The notes below the pieces were generated by a model. That model ran no database searches. It was not told the origin of the DNA and saw nothing but the letters and a program-made list of their open reading frames with translations. A stretch of 64,000 nucleotides of DNA from the NCBI RefSeq assembly GCF_030758975.1, contig NZ_CP132359.1, forward strand, positions 2,186,811-2,250,810. Direction: 5' to 3'. The position numbers and the translations under genes are program-made. Below, piece by piece: positions 17,953-26,896 of the stretch (positions within the stretch are counted from its first letter, which is position 1; every line of letters starts with the position of its first letter). Origin of the DNA: Bosea beijingensis (GTDB taxonomy: Bacteria > Pseudomonadota > Alphaproteobacteria > Rhizobiales > Beijerinckiaceae).

Positions 17953-19068
17953 CTACTCGATGACGATGCGCGGGGCCGCCCGCACCGCACCGCCGAGGCT
18001 GGCCTGTACCTGCCGCGCCAGTGCGACATAGGCCTTGGCATGGGCGCTCGCGGGATCGCTGGCGACGATCGGCCGGCCGCCATCGGAGGTCTCGCGGATC
18101 GGCATGGCGAGCGGGATCTCGCCGAGGAAGGGGATGCCGAGCCGCTCGGCTTCGTGCCGGGCACCGCCATGGGCGAAGATGTCGGAGCGGTGTCCGCAGG
18201 CCGGGCAGGTGAAATAGCTCATGTTCTCGACGAGGCCGAGGATCGGTACCGCGACCTTCCGGAACATCGCGACGCCGCGGCGCGCATCGAGCAGGGCGAG
18301 ATCCTGCGGCGTCGAGACGATGACGGCGCCCGCGAGGGGCACCTGCTGGGCCATGGTGAGTTGCGCGTCGCCGGTGCCGGGCGGCATGTCGACGACGAGT
18401 ACGTCGAGCTCGCCCCAGGCCACCTCGCGCAGCATCTGGGTGATCGCCGAGATCACCATCGGTCCGCGCCAGATCATCGGCGTCTCCTCGTCGACGAGGA
18501 AGCCGATCGACATCACCTTGAGGCCATAGGCCTCCATCGGTGCGAGCGTGCGGCCCGAGACGATCTGCGGCTTGCCGGTGATGCCGAAGATCTTCGGCAT
18601 GGACGGTCCGTAGATGTCGGAATCGAGCACGCCGACCTTGAGGCCGAGCGTCGAGAGCGCCACGGCGAGATTGGCCGCGGTGGTTGACTTGCCGACGCCG
18701 CCCTTGCCGCTTGCAACGGCGATGATCTGCTTCACGCCCGGCACGCCGGTGGGCTTCGGCGCACTGCCCGGTCCCGGGCGCTGCGCCTGCTGGCGCGCCT
18801 GCATGCCGGCCGAGGGGCCGGCCTTGTCGGCTGTCAGCCCGACCAGAACCTGCGTCACGCCGGGCAGGCCGCCGACGGCGCTCTCGGCCGCCTTGCGCAC
18901 CGGTTCCATTGCTGCGGCCTCGGTCGCGTCGATGCCGATCGCGAAGATAACCTTGCCGCCATCGACGAGGACATCGCCGATGCGGCCGGAGGCAGCGAGC
19001 GATTGCCCGCTGGCCGGCAGTTTCACCAGTTCGAGCGCCCGCAGGACATCGGCTTGGGAGACGGTCAC
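17953..19068 (-). CDS. apbC: Mrp/NBP35 family Fe-S cluster carrier ATPase
   Basis: A 371-residue P-loop ATPase that binds and transfers [4Fe-4S] clusters. Residues 1-85 form a MIP18/DUF59 domain; a proline-rich linker follows; the deviant Walker A GKGGVGKST is at residues 121-129; the bridging CPAC cysteines lie near 287 (YFTCPACGHRS). The MPPGTGDAQLT motif (Walker B region) is intact. TusA-like and moeA genes adjoin it, consistent with cofactor assembly. Also annotated as mrp. Confidence 0.92.
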   Translation of the reverse strand: MTVSQADVLRALELVKLPASGQSLAASGRIGDVLVDGGKVIFAIGIDATEAAAMEPVRKAAESAVGGLPGVTQVLVGLTADKAGPSAGMQARQQAQRPGPGSAPKPTGVPGVKQIIAVASGKGGVGKSTTAANLAVALSTLGLKVGVLDSDIYGPSMPKIFGITGKPQIVSGRTLAPMEAYGLKVMSIGFLVDEETPMIWRGPMVISAITQMLREVAWGELDVLVVDMPPGTGDAQLTMAQQVPLAGAVIVSTPQDLALLDARRGVAMFRKVAVPILGLVENMSYFTCPACGHRSDIFAHGGARHEAERLGIPFLGEIPLAMPIRETSDGGRPIVASDPASAHAKAYVALARQVQASLGGAVRAAPRIVIE

Positions 19069-19095
19069 GTCGTTGGACTCCGTTCACTCACGGTT

Positions 19096-19353
19096 TCAGG
19101 CGGCCTTGCGGATATGGAAGACAAGGGCGCCGTCCGCATCCCCCTGCCGCTCTATGATGCTGCCGGTTTCGCGCGCGAGGTTCGGCAGGTCGATCGCCGC
19201 CATCGGGTCGGTGCATGCCACGATCAGCAGGCTGCCGGCGCGCGCGGCGATCAGCGCCTTGCGCACGCGCAGCACCGGGAGCGGGCATTTCAGGCCGCGC
19301 AGATCGAGCGGAATCGTGTCCGGGGTCGCGCCCGCAGGGGCCGTTATCGTCAT
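19096..19353 (-). CDS. TusA/SirA-type sulfur carrier protein
   Basis: An 85-residue protein with the TusA fold. The sulfur-carrying cysteine is C23 in the signature LRGLKCPLPVLRVRKAL, and the second half DPMAAIDLPNLARETG matches the family. TusA proteins relay persulfide sulfur for tRNA thiolation, molybdopterin/FdhD sulfuration or sulfur oxidation. Here it lies upstream of mrp on the same strand and divergent from moeA, so a link to the molybdenum cofactor is plausible. The ending RKAA is short, giving a family-typical length. Confidence 0.88.
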   Translation of the reverse strand: MTITAPAGATPDTIPLDLRGLKCPLPVLRVRKALIAARAGSLLIVACTDPMAAIDLPNLARETGSIIERQGDADGALVFHIRKAA

Positions 19354-19505
19354 GCTGCTTCATAGGACGGCAGTTCGGGGCGCGGCAACCGCCGCCTTGA
19401 CGCAGGTCGCTTGACCACACTAACGGCGGCGTCGATGAAGAAGCGATCGATCGGGAGGAAGCGGGTGGCCATGCGCTCAGGCGGCCGAAGCAGGCGAGGG
19501 CCGTG

Positions 19506-20750
19506 ATGGCGCGATTGGGCGGCAATCGCAGCGATTCCGGGCTCGTTACGCTCGACGAGGCGGCGGCCGACGCGGTCTCGCGCGTGCATCCGGTTTCCGG
19601 CACGCCGGAGCTGCCTCTTGCGAAAGCCGATGGCTACGTGCTGGCGCAAGCGCTGATCGCGCCGCGCGACCTGCCCCCCTTCGCCAATTCCGCGGTGGAT
19701 GGCTATGCCATTCGCTTTGCCGATCTCGTTGCCGGCGCGGCGACAAGCCTGCCTGTCCGCGGCCGGACGACGGCCGGCGAGGAGCCCGCGATATTGGAGG
19801 AACACGGAGCCTGGCGCATCTTCACCGGCGCGCCTGTCCCCGAGGGCGCCGACACCATCGTGATGCAGGAGGATGTCGTCGCGGAGAATGGCGCGGTTGT
19901 CCTGCCAGCCGGCATCAAGCGCGGCGCCAATCTGCGCCTGGCCGGCGAGGATGTCGCGCGCGGGCAGGAGGTCTTGCCGGCCGGCCGGCGCCTGCGTCCG
20001 CAGGATCTCGGCCTGCTCGCTGCGCTTGGACTGGCGGAGGTCACCGTGCGCCGTCGCCCGCGCGTCGCGCTGTTCTCGACCGGCGACGAACTCGCGGAGC
20101 CTGGTCAGGCGCTCGGCCCCGGCGCGATCTATGACGCCAACCGGGCGATGTTGCGGGCCATGCTGGCGCGAGCCGGCGCCGAAATCGTCGATCTCGGCAT
20201 CCTGCGCGACGAGGCGCAAGCGCTGGAAGCGCAACTGCGCGAGGCCGCTTCCGGTTGCGATCTCGTGCTCACCTCCGGCGGTGTCTCGGTCGGCGAGGCC
20301 GATCATGTCCGCGATGCGGTCCTCGCCTGCGGCGCGCTCGATCTCTGGCGCGTGGCGATCAAGCCGGGGAAGCCGATCGCGATCGGCAGCGTCGCAGGCA
20401 CGCCTTTCATCGGCTTGCCCGGAAACCCGGTCGCGGTCTTCGTCGGCTTCGCCTTCGTCGCCCGCCCGCTGCTCGCCCGGCTGGCTGGCGAAACCTATGC
20501 TCTGCCGCGAACCCAGCCGGTCAAGCTGGGTTTCGCGCATGCCAGCAAGCCGGGTCGCCGCGAGTTCCTGCGCGTTTCGCTGGAGCAGGGTGCCGATGGC
20601 ATCATCGTCGCGCGCAAACACCCTGGCGAGGGCGCGGGGTCGCTCGCCTCGCTTGCGCAGTCGGATGGGCTTGTCGTGCTTGCCGAGGAGGTCGCTGCGG
20701 TCGAGGCGGGAGATTGCGCTCCCTTCCTGTCCTATGCCGAACTTCTCTAG
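19506..20750 (+). CDS. moeA: Molybdopterin molybdotransferase
   Basis: A 414-residue cytoplasmic enzyme that inserts molybdate into adenylylated molybdopterin. Domain order is as in MoeA: N-terminal LPLAKADGYVLAQALIAPRDLPPFANSAVDGYA (near 30-65), the GAPVPEGADTIVMQED segment, the MoCF/gephyrin domain with LFSTGDEL near 195 and SGGVSVGEADH near 257, and PGNPVAVFVGF near 305. The ATG at 19506 has GAGGG upstream. Its last four bases overlap the end of the opposing TIGR02186 gene. Confidence 0.94.
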   Translation: MARLGGNRSDSGLVTLDEAAADAVSRVHPVSGTPELPLAKADGYVLAQALIAPRDLPPFANSAVDGYAIRFADLVAGAATSLPVRGRTTAGEEPAILEEHGAWRIFTGAPVPEGADTIVMQEDVVAENGAVVLPAGIKRGANLRLAGEDVARGQEVLPAGRRLRPQDLGLLAALGLAEVTVRRRPRVALFSTGDELAEPGQALGPGAIYDANRAMLRAMLARAGAEIVDLGILRDEAQALEAQLREAASGCDLVLTSGGVSVGEADHVRDAVLACGALDLWRVAIKPGKPIAIGSVAGTPFIGLPGNPVAVFVGFAFVARPLLARLAGETYALPRTQPVKLGFAHASKPGRREFLRVSLEQGADGIIVARKHPGEGAGSLASLAQSDGLVVLAEEVAAVEAGDCAPFLSYAELL

Positions 20751-21517
20751 TCGCGCCTGAAGATCACACTCGCGCCCCAGCCGAGGAAGAGCGCCAGCAG
20801 CACCGTGACGAGACCGTAGAGGATCGCCCAGTCATAGGCCCCCTGGGCGAGGCGCTGCTCGATGCCGGTCTTGATCACCTCGAAATTCGTCTGCTGCCGG
20901 GCTAGTGGCACCCCGCCGGAATAGAGCACGATATCGACGGTGTAGGAGCCGGTCGGGGCCGTCGCGGGGATGTCGACCGGTGCGCTGAACAGTGCGCTCG
21001 ACAGGAAGGTGACGCCGCGCTCCTCGTAGCCGTAGAGATCCTTGCCCTGCATGATCCGCACGAGGCTCTCGCGGAAGCGTCGCGCACCCGGATCGAGATC
21101 GACCCAACTGCCGGAGGGCCGCTCGGCATTGACGAGGCCGATCCGCTCGCGCTGCGCCGTCTCGTTCGACATCATCTCCGCGATCGGGCGGTTGCTGGCG
21201 ACATGCAGGAAGACGGGGTTGTCGGGAAAACGCCGCTGCGTCCGGTTGATCCAGATCGGGCCGAGCCGCTCCTTCTCGCGCACGAGCAGCATGCGCCGCG
21301 GCCCGCGCACGGTGACGATGATGTCGTAGGGATCGCCGCGCGCGACGGTGCGGCCATCGCGCTCGACCAGTCCGAACACGGTGAGCTGGCTGCCGGTATA
21401 GTTCGAGGTGATCTGGATCTGGTGGCTCGACATCGCCGCGATCAGCGTCTCGGCGCGGGCCGCCCCGGCCGTAAGCCAGATCGCGAGAGTAGCGAGGATT
21501 GCGGCGAGCCACCTCAT
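20747..21517 (-). CDS. TIGR02186 family membrane-anchored periplasmic protein
   Basis: A 256-residue protein: signal peptide MRWLAAILATLAIWLTAGAARA, a periplasmic beta-rich domain beginning ETLIAAMSSHQIQITSNYTG and one C-terminal membrane helix near residues 228-248 (AILYGLVTVLLALFLGWGA). This matches the conserved alphaproteobacterial family TIGR02186, of unknown role. The ATG overlaps the stop of the TauE/SafE gene by four bases (ATGA), so both are made together. I infer an accessory subunit for that exporter. Confidence 0.82.
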   Translation of the reverse strand: MRWLAAILATLAIWLTAGAARAETLIAAMSSHQIQITSNYTGSQLTVFGLVERDGRTVARGDPYDIIVTVRGPRRMLLVREKERLGPIWINRTQRRFPDNPVFLHVASNRPIAEMMSNETAQRERIGLVNAERPSGSWVDLDPGARRFRESLVRIMQGKDLYGYEERGVTFLSSALFSAPVDIPATAPTGSYTVDIVLYSGGVPLARQQTNFEVIKTGIEQRLAQGAYDWAILYGLVTVLLALFLGWGASVIFRRD

Positions 21518-22443
21518 CGCGCGCCCTCCGGCACGACGACCGAGAAGGGCTCGCTCGGCGGGATGAAGAGCTCGATGGCAAAACGAAGGCCGACCGAGAG
21601 GATCAGCAGCGCCAGCAGCAGGCGGAAGGATTCGACATTGAGATTGCGGGCTGCCCGCCCGCCGAACTGCGCGCCGATGACGCCGCCGACCAGCAGCAAT
21701 ACGGCGAGCACGATATCGACCGATTGGTTGGTGACGGCGTGCAGGATCGTGGCGCCGGTCATCGTCACCAGAATCTGGAACAGCGAGGTGCCGACGACCA
21801 CGGCCGGCGGAATCCGGAAAAAATAGATCAGGCCTGGCACGAGGATGAAGCCGCCGCCGACGCCGAGAACGGCGCCGATGAAGCCGATGATGATGGCGAG
21901 AAATGCGATCGGCAAAACGCTGCAATAGAGACCGGAACGGTAGAAGCGCTGGCGGAAGGGCAGGCCCATCCACCAGGGATGCATGCCGCCGCGCCGCTTC
22001 AGCCGCGCCGGCTTGCCGGCCCGGACGCGAAGCATGGCGCGCAGCGCGTCGTAGAGCATCAGCCCGCCGATGATCGAGAACAGCGTGACATAGGACAGCG
22101 TGATGACGAGTTCGAGCTGGCCGAGCCGGCGCATGGTGTTGAAGAACAGCACGCCGAGCACGGTGCCGAGGATGCCGCCGCTGACCAGCACACCGCCGAG
22201 CTTGAGGTCGAGCGCCTTGCGCCGGAGATAGGTGAGGACGCCGGTCATAGAGGAGCCGGCAACCTGCGCCGCGACCGTCGCGACAGCGACCGCCGGCGGG
22301 ATGTCGAGGAAGATCAGGAGGGGTGTGAGCAGGAAGCCGCCGCCGACGCCGAACAGGCCGGAGATGAAGCCCACCGCGCCACTCAGGCCGAGGACCATCA
22401 GGACGCTGATCGGCAGCTCGGCGATCGGCAGGTAGATCTGCAC
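21514..22443 (-). CDS. Sulfite exporter TauE/SafE family (TSUP) permease
   Basis: A 309-residue inner-membrane protein with about eight or nine helices. Two copies of the TSUP motif are present: GFISGLFGVGGGFLLTPLL near the N-terminus and GFIGAVLGVGGGFILVPGL near residue 200. The GTG start (MQIYLPIAEL once read with Met) is chosen because GAGGGG sits five bases upstream; an ATG 11 codons earlier has no ribosome site. Family members export sulfite, sulfoacetate or other sulfur-containing organic anions. It is translationally coupled to the TIGR02186 protein. Confidence 0.87.
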   Translation of the reverse strand: MQIYLPIAELPISVLMVLGLSGAVGFISGLFGVGGGFLLTPLLIFLDIPPAVAVATVAAQVAGSSMTGVLTYLRRKALDLKLGGVLVSGGILGTVLGVLFFNTMRRLGQLELVITLSYVTLFSIIGGLMLYDALRAMLRVRAGKPARLKRRGGMHPWWMGLPFRQRFYRSGLYCSVLPIAFLAIIIGFIGAVLGVGGGFILVPGLIYFFRIPPAVVVGTSLFQILVTMTGATILHAVTNQSVDIVLAVLLLVGGVIGAQFGGRAARNLNVESFRLLLALLILSVGLRFAIELFIPPSEPFSVVVPEGAR

Positions 22444-22539
22444 GCTTACCCCTCGCAAGGCGGGCGCATGGTCCATTGCCTGCGCCGGATTGGTCCCAGA
22501 CTAGATCGCCCGGGTTAAAACAAGTTCCTGAAATGGAAA

Positions 22540-22561
22540 GGCGGGCCGCTTCCGGCCCGCC
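22540..22561 (-). terminator. Stem-loop terminator of the PodJ-like gene
   Basis: GGCGGGCC (22540-22547) pairs perfectly with GGCCCGCC (22554-22561) around a six-base loop; reading on the minus strand it is followed by TTTCCATTT. It lies about 65 bases after the PodJ-like stop codon. Confidence 0.6.
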
Positions 22562-22625
22562 CTAGGAAACGATTGTTCTTCCTCTCGCGTCAACACGTCG
22601 AAAGCATGACGCTGCGCGATGCGGC

Positions 22626-25600
22626 TCAGGTCCGGGACTGCTTGGCCGGCTTGGGCGCCGCCGCGGTCGGCTGGGGATCCCAGCCCTTGGCGGGCGGTGC
22701 AACCTCGTTCGAGGCGGCGTCGAGCGTCTTGGGCTTCCAGCTTGCAGCTAGTCCCTTGGCGGCGGTGAGATCCTCCGCCTTCAGGCGCTGGGCCACCTCG
22801 TCGCGCTTGCGGCCGGCATCCTCGTCGCCCTGGCCGGCCGCGACAGAGAACCAGACGAAGGACTGGGCGAGATCGGTCGGCGCGCCGAGGCCGCGTCCGA
22901 GCAGCACGGCGAGATTGTACTGGCTGTCGCGGACGCCGAGCTCGGCGGCGCGGCGGAACCACTCCGTCGCCTGGGCGTAATCCGGCTTGCCGGCGACGCC
23001 CTCGGCATGGAGGACGGCGAGGTTGTGCATCGCCTTGGCGTTGCCGCGCTCGGCGGCGCGCTGATACCAGATCCGGGCGAGCGACAGGTCGCGCGGGGTG
23101 CCGATACCCTTTTCGAACATGTTGCCGACGCGGAACTGGGCCGGTGCAAGGCCGGCGACAGCGGCGCGCTCGAACAGGCGCAGGGCCAGCTTGGGATCGC
23201 GCTGGTTGGCGGGGCCGTCGGCGGCTTTGCTCGCCAGTTCGTAGACCGCGCGGGCATCGCCGTCCTGGGCCGCCTTGCGCAGGCCGGCACTGCCGAAGCC
23301 GGCCGGCAGGTCGCCGATTCCGGTCACGAGCTGGGCCGATTCGGCCGGCGCGGCGGGAAGAGCGGATGCGGTTTCAGCCGCCGGCGGGGTAGAAGGCACA
23401 CCCGGGGCAGTGACGGACGGTTCGGGCGCGGCATTGCTGGCCGCGGACTGGGCCGGCGCGTCCTGCGAGGCGGCGGGCAGTGCCGAGGACTGATCCTTGG
23501 CGGGAGCCCGTGCAGGCGCCGCAGGCACCTCCGGCTGGGCGGCCGGCGGCGCGATCAGGCTGCGCGCCTCGCTATTGGCAGCCTTGCCGCCATTGCCGCG
23601 CAGCGAGTTCGTCACGAGATGGGCGGTGCCCATGGCGAGGATCAGCGCGGCGAGACCGAGCAGCAGCGGGCGCTTGCGCTTCTCCAGGATCTCCTTGAGT
23701 CGGCTCGGGCTCTTGGCCGCCGGCTCCGCGGCAGGCGAGGGCGCGGAAGCGGCCGCTTCGCTGGCCGCCTTGGCCGAGCGTCGCGCGGCGGCGATCAGGC
23801 TCTGGCGCACCGATTGCGGGTCCTGCGCGCCGACGACCGCGGCCTCGGGACGCGGGCGCCCGGAGCCGGGCTCCAGCGGAATGTCGAAGGCCGTGCTGAC
23901 CGGCAGGGCGGGTTCGCTGCGGTCGGGCTCGCCGGCCGGGGCGGCGAAGCGGTCCTGCGCGGCGGCGCCGACCGAGAGGTTCAGGTTGTCGCGGATCGAT
24001 GCGGGGCTGGTCCGGACGACGCCGTCGCCGGCCCGCATCGCTGCGGCCAGTCCATTTGCCTGGGGGCGGCGCTCGCCCTGCAATTCGGCCTCGAGGCTGG
24101 CGAGACGCGACATGATCGTCTCGAGCGAGCCATGCACGGCGCCGAGCGCGTCGCGGGTCTGGCGATCCGATGAGACATGGGTGTCGCGCAGGCCCGTGAC
24201 CAGGCTGGACAATTCCGCAATCCCCTTGCCGGGGGCGGCGGTGCTGGCGGCCTGAACGAGGGCGGCGCGCTCGGCGGCCGTTTCCTCGCGCATCGAGCGC
24301 AGGTGTACGACCAGGTCCTGCAGCGTGCGCTCCATGCCGTTTTCGGCCGAGCGGGTCGCGGATGCCTCGTCGAGGCGGCTGGCGATGCCGGAGATCTGCC
24401 GTTCGAGGGCGTCGAAGGATTCGGCGTTCGCGCCGGGCGCGCCGGCTTCGTCGATCTTCTCGGCGAGATGCTTCAGCATCTGCTCGATCGGGTTGAGATC
24501 GACGGCAGCCGTGCCTTCGCCGACCATCCTGGTCAACTGGCTGGAGGCGGCCAGGCTCTCGACCCGGCCGGATAGCGCCTCGATCTGGCGCGTGACGGCG
24601 GAGGGCCCCTGTTCGGCCAGCGTTTCGATGCGCTGCTGCAGCGAGTCGATACGGCTGGCGAGATAGTCGCTCTGGCGCTGCGAAGCCGTCTCGTCGAGCT
24701 TCTGCGTGGCAACTTCGTCAAACTTGCGCGAGAGCGCGTCGATCTGCGTGCCGAGAGCCGTCAGCAGGCTGGCGCCCGGAACCTGTCCTCGCTGCGACAG
24801 CACGGCGCCGCGCACGTCGTCGATCGCGTTCGCCAGGCTGCGCAACTCGCTCATGTCGGGCTGCACGTCGCGCAGGCGGCCGATCTCGAAGCCGAGCGTG
24901 GCGACCTGTTGCGAGAGGTCGTCCAGCTTGTGATCCTGCCCGCCGCTGCCGAGGAGGTCGCGGAGCTCCGCGATATCGCGCCTGACGGGGTCGAGATTGG
25001 TGACCTGTCCGCCGCGGGTCGCCAGCGCATCGACCTTGGCGGCCAGATGCGCGATCTCGAGCTGGAAGCGCTGGTAGCTCTCGCCGGCGCGGTCCTGCGA
25101 CAGCCGCGAGACCTCCGCCTCGATGCGGGTGAGAGGCTTGAGCAGGGGCTCGAACTGGTCGCGCCGGTCGAGCCGGTCGAGCCGGTCGGCCAGCAGGCCG
25201 ATCTTGGCCTCGATGGCGCTGGTGTCGACACGCACCGGGGCGGCGGGCCGCTGCGGCTGGGCCGGGCGGCGGCTTTCATGGGAGAGACGCGAGCCGATCT
25301 CGCGCAGGTCCTCGCGCAAGGCCGAGATGCGCTCGGGCGCGACCGCGGGCTGTCGCGGAGCGGCCATCTCGTCGGTGTCGAGGAAGCGCTGGCGCGTGCG
25401 GATATCGGTGACGGCGGCGGCGAGCCCCTCGCGGCTGAAGGCGAGGCGCGGCGCCTGCTCGGCACGGGCCTGCTGCACTTCGGCGCCGCGGCGCTCGATC
25501 TCGGCGATGCGCTCGCCCATCGTCTTGATCGCGTCCGCGATGACGTTGGTGGCGCGTTCCTGCCGCTCGGCCGAGCCACGCTCGCTCGACGACAGGCGGT

Positions 25601-25991
25601 CCTCGGTCTTCTCGATCCAGCGGGTGATTGAATCCAGCGCGCCGGCCGTGCGGGTATTGGCTTCGCGTGTCAGGCTTTCGAGCGCGGCCGCCTGGCCGAC
25701 GAGGCTGTCGATCGCCTCGCGTGACGGATTCGGAGCCGGTTGGCGCGGCGCGGTGTCGGTCCGACCCTGCGACAGGCGAGCCAGGCGCTCGGACAGGGCG
25801 GCGATGTCGAGCTGCTCCGGCGCGGCCGGGGCAGGGACCGCGGCGGGGAAGTGCGCCTCCTCGCTCTCGTCGCGGATCTTGTGGTCGAGCCATTCGCCCA
25901 GTGTCATGCCCGCCCGGCGGGCTGCCGCCTTGGCTGCATCGCGCGTCCGGGGATCAACGCCCTTGACGCTCCAGGGCAAGCTATTGGCCAT
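22626..25991 (-). CDS. PodJ-like polarity protein: coiled coil, membrane helix, Sel1 repeats
   Basis: A 1121-residue protein. The N-terminus SLPWSVKGVDPRTRDAAKAAARRAGMTLGEWL is typical of the PodJ-like group. Residues about 60-650 are long heptad-rich coiled coil with many IEALSGRVESLA-type repeats. One membrane helix lies near 771-790 (RPLLLGLAALILAMGTAHLV), then an Ala/Pro-rich linker, then about four Sel1 repeats in the periplasm (residues 890-1080, for example ARIWYQRAAERGNAKAMHNL). Caulobacter PodJ has the same order and organises the cell pole; I see no C-terminal peptidoglycan-binding domain here. Function at the pole is inferred from architecture. Confidence 0.75.
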   Translation of the reverse strand: MANSLPWSVKGVDPRTRDAAKAAARRAGMTLGEWLDHKIRDESEEAHFPAAVPAPAAPEQLDIAALSERLARLSQGRTDTAPRQPAPNPSREAIDSLVGQAAALESLTREANTRTAGALDSITRWIEKTEDRLSSSERGSAERQERATNVIADAIKTMGERIAEIERRGAEVQQARAEQAPRLAFSREGLAAAVTDIRTRQRFLDTDEMAAPRQPAVAPERISALREDLREIGSRLSHESRRPAQPQRPAAPVRVDTSAIEAKIGLLADRLDRLDRRDQFEPLLKPLTRIEAEVSRLSQDRAGESYQRFQLEIAHLAAKVDALATRGGQVTNLDPVRRDIAELRDLLGSGGQDHKLDDLSQQVATLGFEIGRLRDVQPDMSELRSLANAIDDVRGAVLSQRGQVPGASLLTALGTQIDALSRKFDEVATQKLDETASQRQSDYLASRIDSLQQRIETLAEQGPSAVTRQIEALSGRVESLAASSQLTRMVGEGTAAVDLNPIEQMLKHLAEKIDEAGAPGANAESFDALERQISGIASRLDEASATRSAENGMERTLQDLVVHLRSMREETAAERAALVQAASTAAPGKGIAELSSLVTGLRDTHVSSDRQTRDALGAVHGSLETIMSRLASLEAELQGERRPQANGLAAAMRAGDGVVRTSPASIRDNLNLSVGAAAQDRFAAPAGEPDRSEPALPVSTAFDIPLEPGSGRPRPEAAVVGAQDPQSVRQSLIAAARRSAKAASEAAASAPSPAAEPAAKSPSRLKEILEKRKRPLLLGLAALILAMGTAHLVTNSLRGNGGKAANSEARSLIAPPAAQPEVPAAPARAPAKDQSSALPAASQDAPAQSAASNAAPEPSVTAPGVPSTPPAAETASALPAAPAESAQLVTGIGDLPAGFGSAGLRKAAQDGDARAVYELASKAADGPANQRDPKLALRLFERAAVAGLAPAQFRVGNMFEKGIGTPRDLSLARIWYQRAAERGNAKAMHNLAVLHAEGVAGKPDYAQATEWFRRAAELGVRDSQYNLAVLLGRGLGAPTDLAQSFVWFSVAAGQGDEDAGRKRDEVAQRLKAEDLTAAKGLAASWKPKTLDAASNEVAPPAKGWDPQPTAAAPKPAKQSRT

Positions 25992-26347
25992 GATCTCGCT
26001 CGCCTAAGGGGGACCTTGTCTGCGGCAGGCGAGGCCCCCTGGTGCCGTCGCCTTCCGCGCGAACCTTGGCTGATCGTGAAAATACCGTTGACGAAGCCAC
26101 GACGCCGATGCGCGTTCCCGACATTTGGCCGGCATGGTAAACAGCAGGTTAATAACCGGGGTCCCGATCGTTAATTTTTTGCGAATGCCCCATGGGAAGC
26201 GGCTCGTCAGGGACATGTAACGGTAACTTACCCCGCCGGAGCCACGTATTACCTGACGCTGCGGGAGCGCCCCCTTTATCACTGTGACATCGATCGACGC
26301 CGTCAGAAGGACGGCGATTCGATCCCATCGCAAGGATTGCAGCTTTC
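25992..26347. other. Divergent promoter region between the PodJ-like and merR genes
   Basis: This 356-base gap has AT-rich patches (GTAAACAGCAGGTTAATAACC near 26135-26157 and GTTAATTTTTTGCG near 26171) suited to promoters of either gene. A small near-palindrome GGTAA-C-TTACC (26222-26232) lies about 115 bases before merR and could be an operator; this is only a pattern observation. No gene is seen. Confidence 0.5.
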
Positions 26348-26803
26348 ATGTCACGCCAAAGCTTGGCTATGGCGGGTTCTCCGATTCATGAAACCCGCTC
26401 CGCCTCCTCTGCCGAAGCCGACCAGGCCGGCGATTTCACCATCAGCGACCTCGCCCGCGATTTCGGCGTGACGCTGCGCACGCTCCGCTTCTACGAGTCG
26501 CGGGGCCTGATCGCGCCGAGCCGCTCCGGCATGACGCGCATCTACTCGGCCCGCGACCGGGCGCGTCTCGCCCTGATCCTCAAGGGCAAGCAGCTCGGGT
26601 TCACGCTCGTCGAGATCCGCGCCATGCTGGCCAACGAGGACAAGAAGGGTGGGGCGGGCGATAGCGCCGCCACCGTCGGAGGCCTCCAGCTCAGCCGGGA
26701 TCAGATCGTGGAGCAGCTCGACCTGCTGCGCAGCCAGCGCGCCGAGATCGAGAGCGCGATCGCCGAGCTCGAAGCGTCGCTCTCGCGGCTTGGCAAGGCC
26801 TGA
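26348..26803 (+). CDS. MerR family transcriptional regulator
   Basis: A 151-residue regulator. After a 25-residue lead, the winged helix-turn-helix FTISDLARDFGVTLRTLRFYESRGLIAPSR occupies residues 27-57, followed by MTRIYSARDRARLALILKGKQLGFTLVEI and a C-terminal dimerisation coiled coil (LDLLRSQRAEIESAIAELEASLSRLG). No metal-binding cysteines are present, unlike MerR or CueR. A later in-frame ATG at 26369 is possible. It stands immediately upstream of a beta-oxidation cluster on the same strand, so control of that cluster, as LiuR-type MerR proteins do, is a reasonable guess. Confidence 0.88.
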   Translation: MSRQSLAMAGSPIHETRSASSAEADQAGDFTISDLARDFGVTLRTLRFYESRGLIAPSRSGMTRIYSARDRARLALILKGKQLGFTLVEIRAMLANEDKKGGAGDSAATVGGLQLSRDQIVEQLDLLRSQRAEIESAIAELEASLSRLGKA

Positions 26804-26832
26804 GCGACGGCTCCCCAGCCCCCGTAAGCGCG

Positions 26833-26883
26833 TCATTCCGTGCGCGCCGTAGCGTGAAACGCTGCTGCGCAGGCATGGGATGA
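26833..26883. repeat. Hairpin intergenic repeat, family B copy 3
   Basis: TCATTCCGTG pairs imperfectly with GCATGGGATGA, enclosing AGCGT-GAA-ACGCT. The core GTGAAACGCTGCTGCGCAG matches copy 2 (near 13012) base for base. Confidence 0.7.
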
Positions 26884-26896
26884 CAGTGGCCTCCAC

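Noticed and set aside
17468..19087. One long minus-strand frame of 539 codons spanning mrp and the SRPBCC gene
   Set aside because: Only the last 133 codons look like protein with family motifs; the rest is out of frame with mrp, which has its own ribosome site and P-loop.
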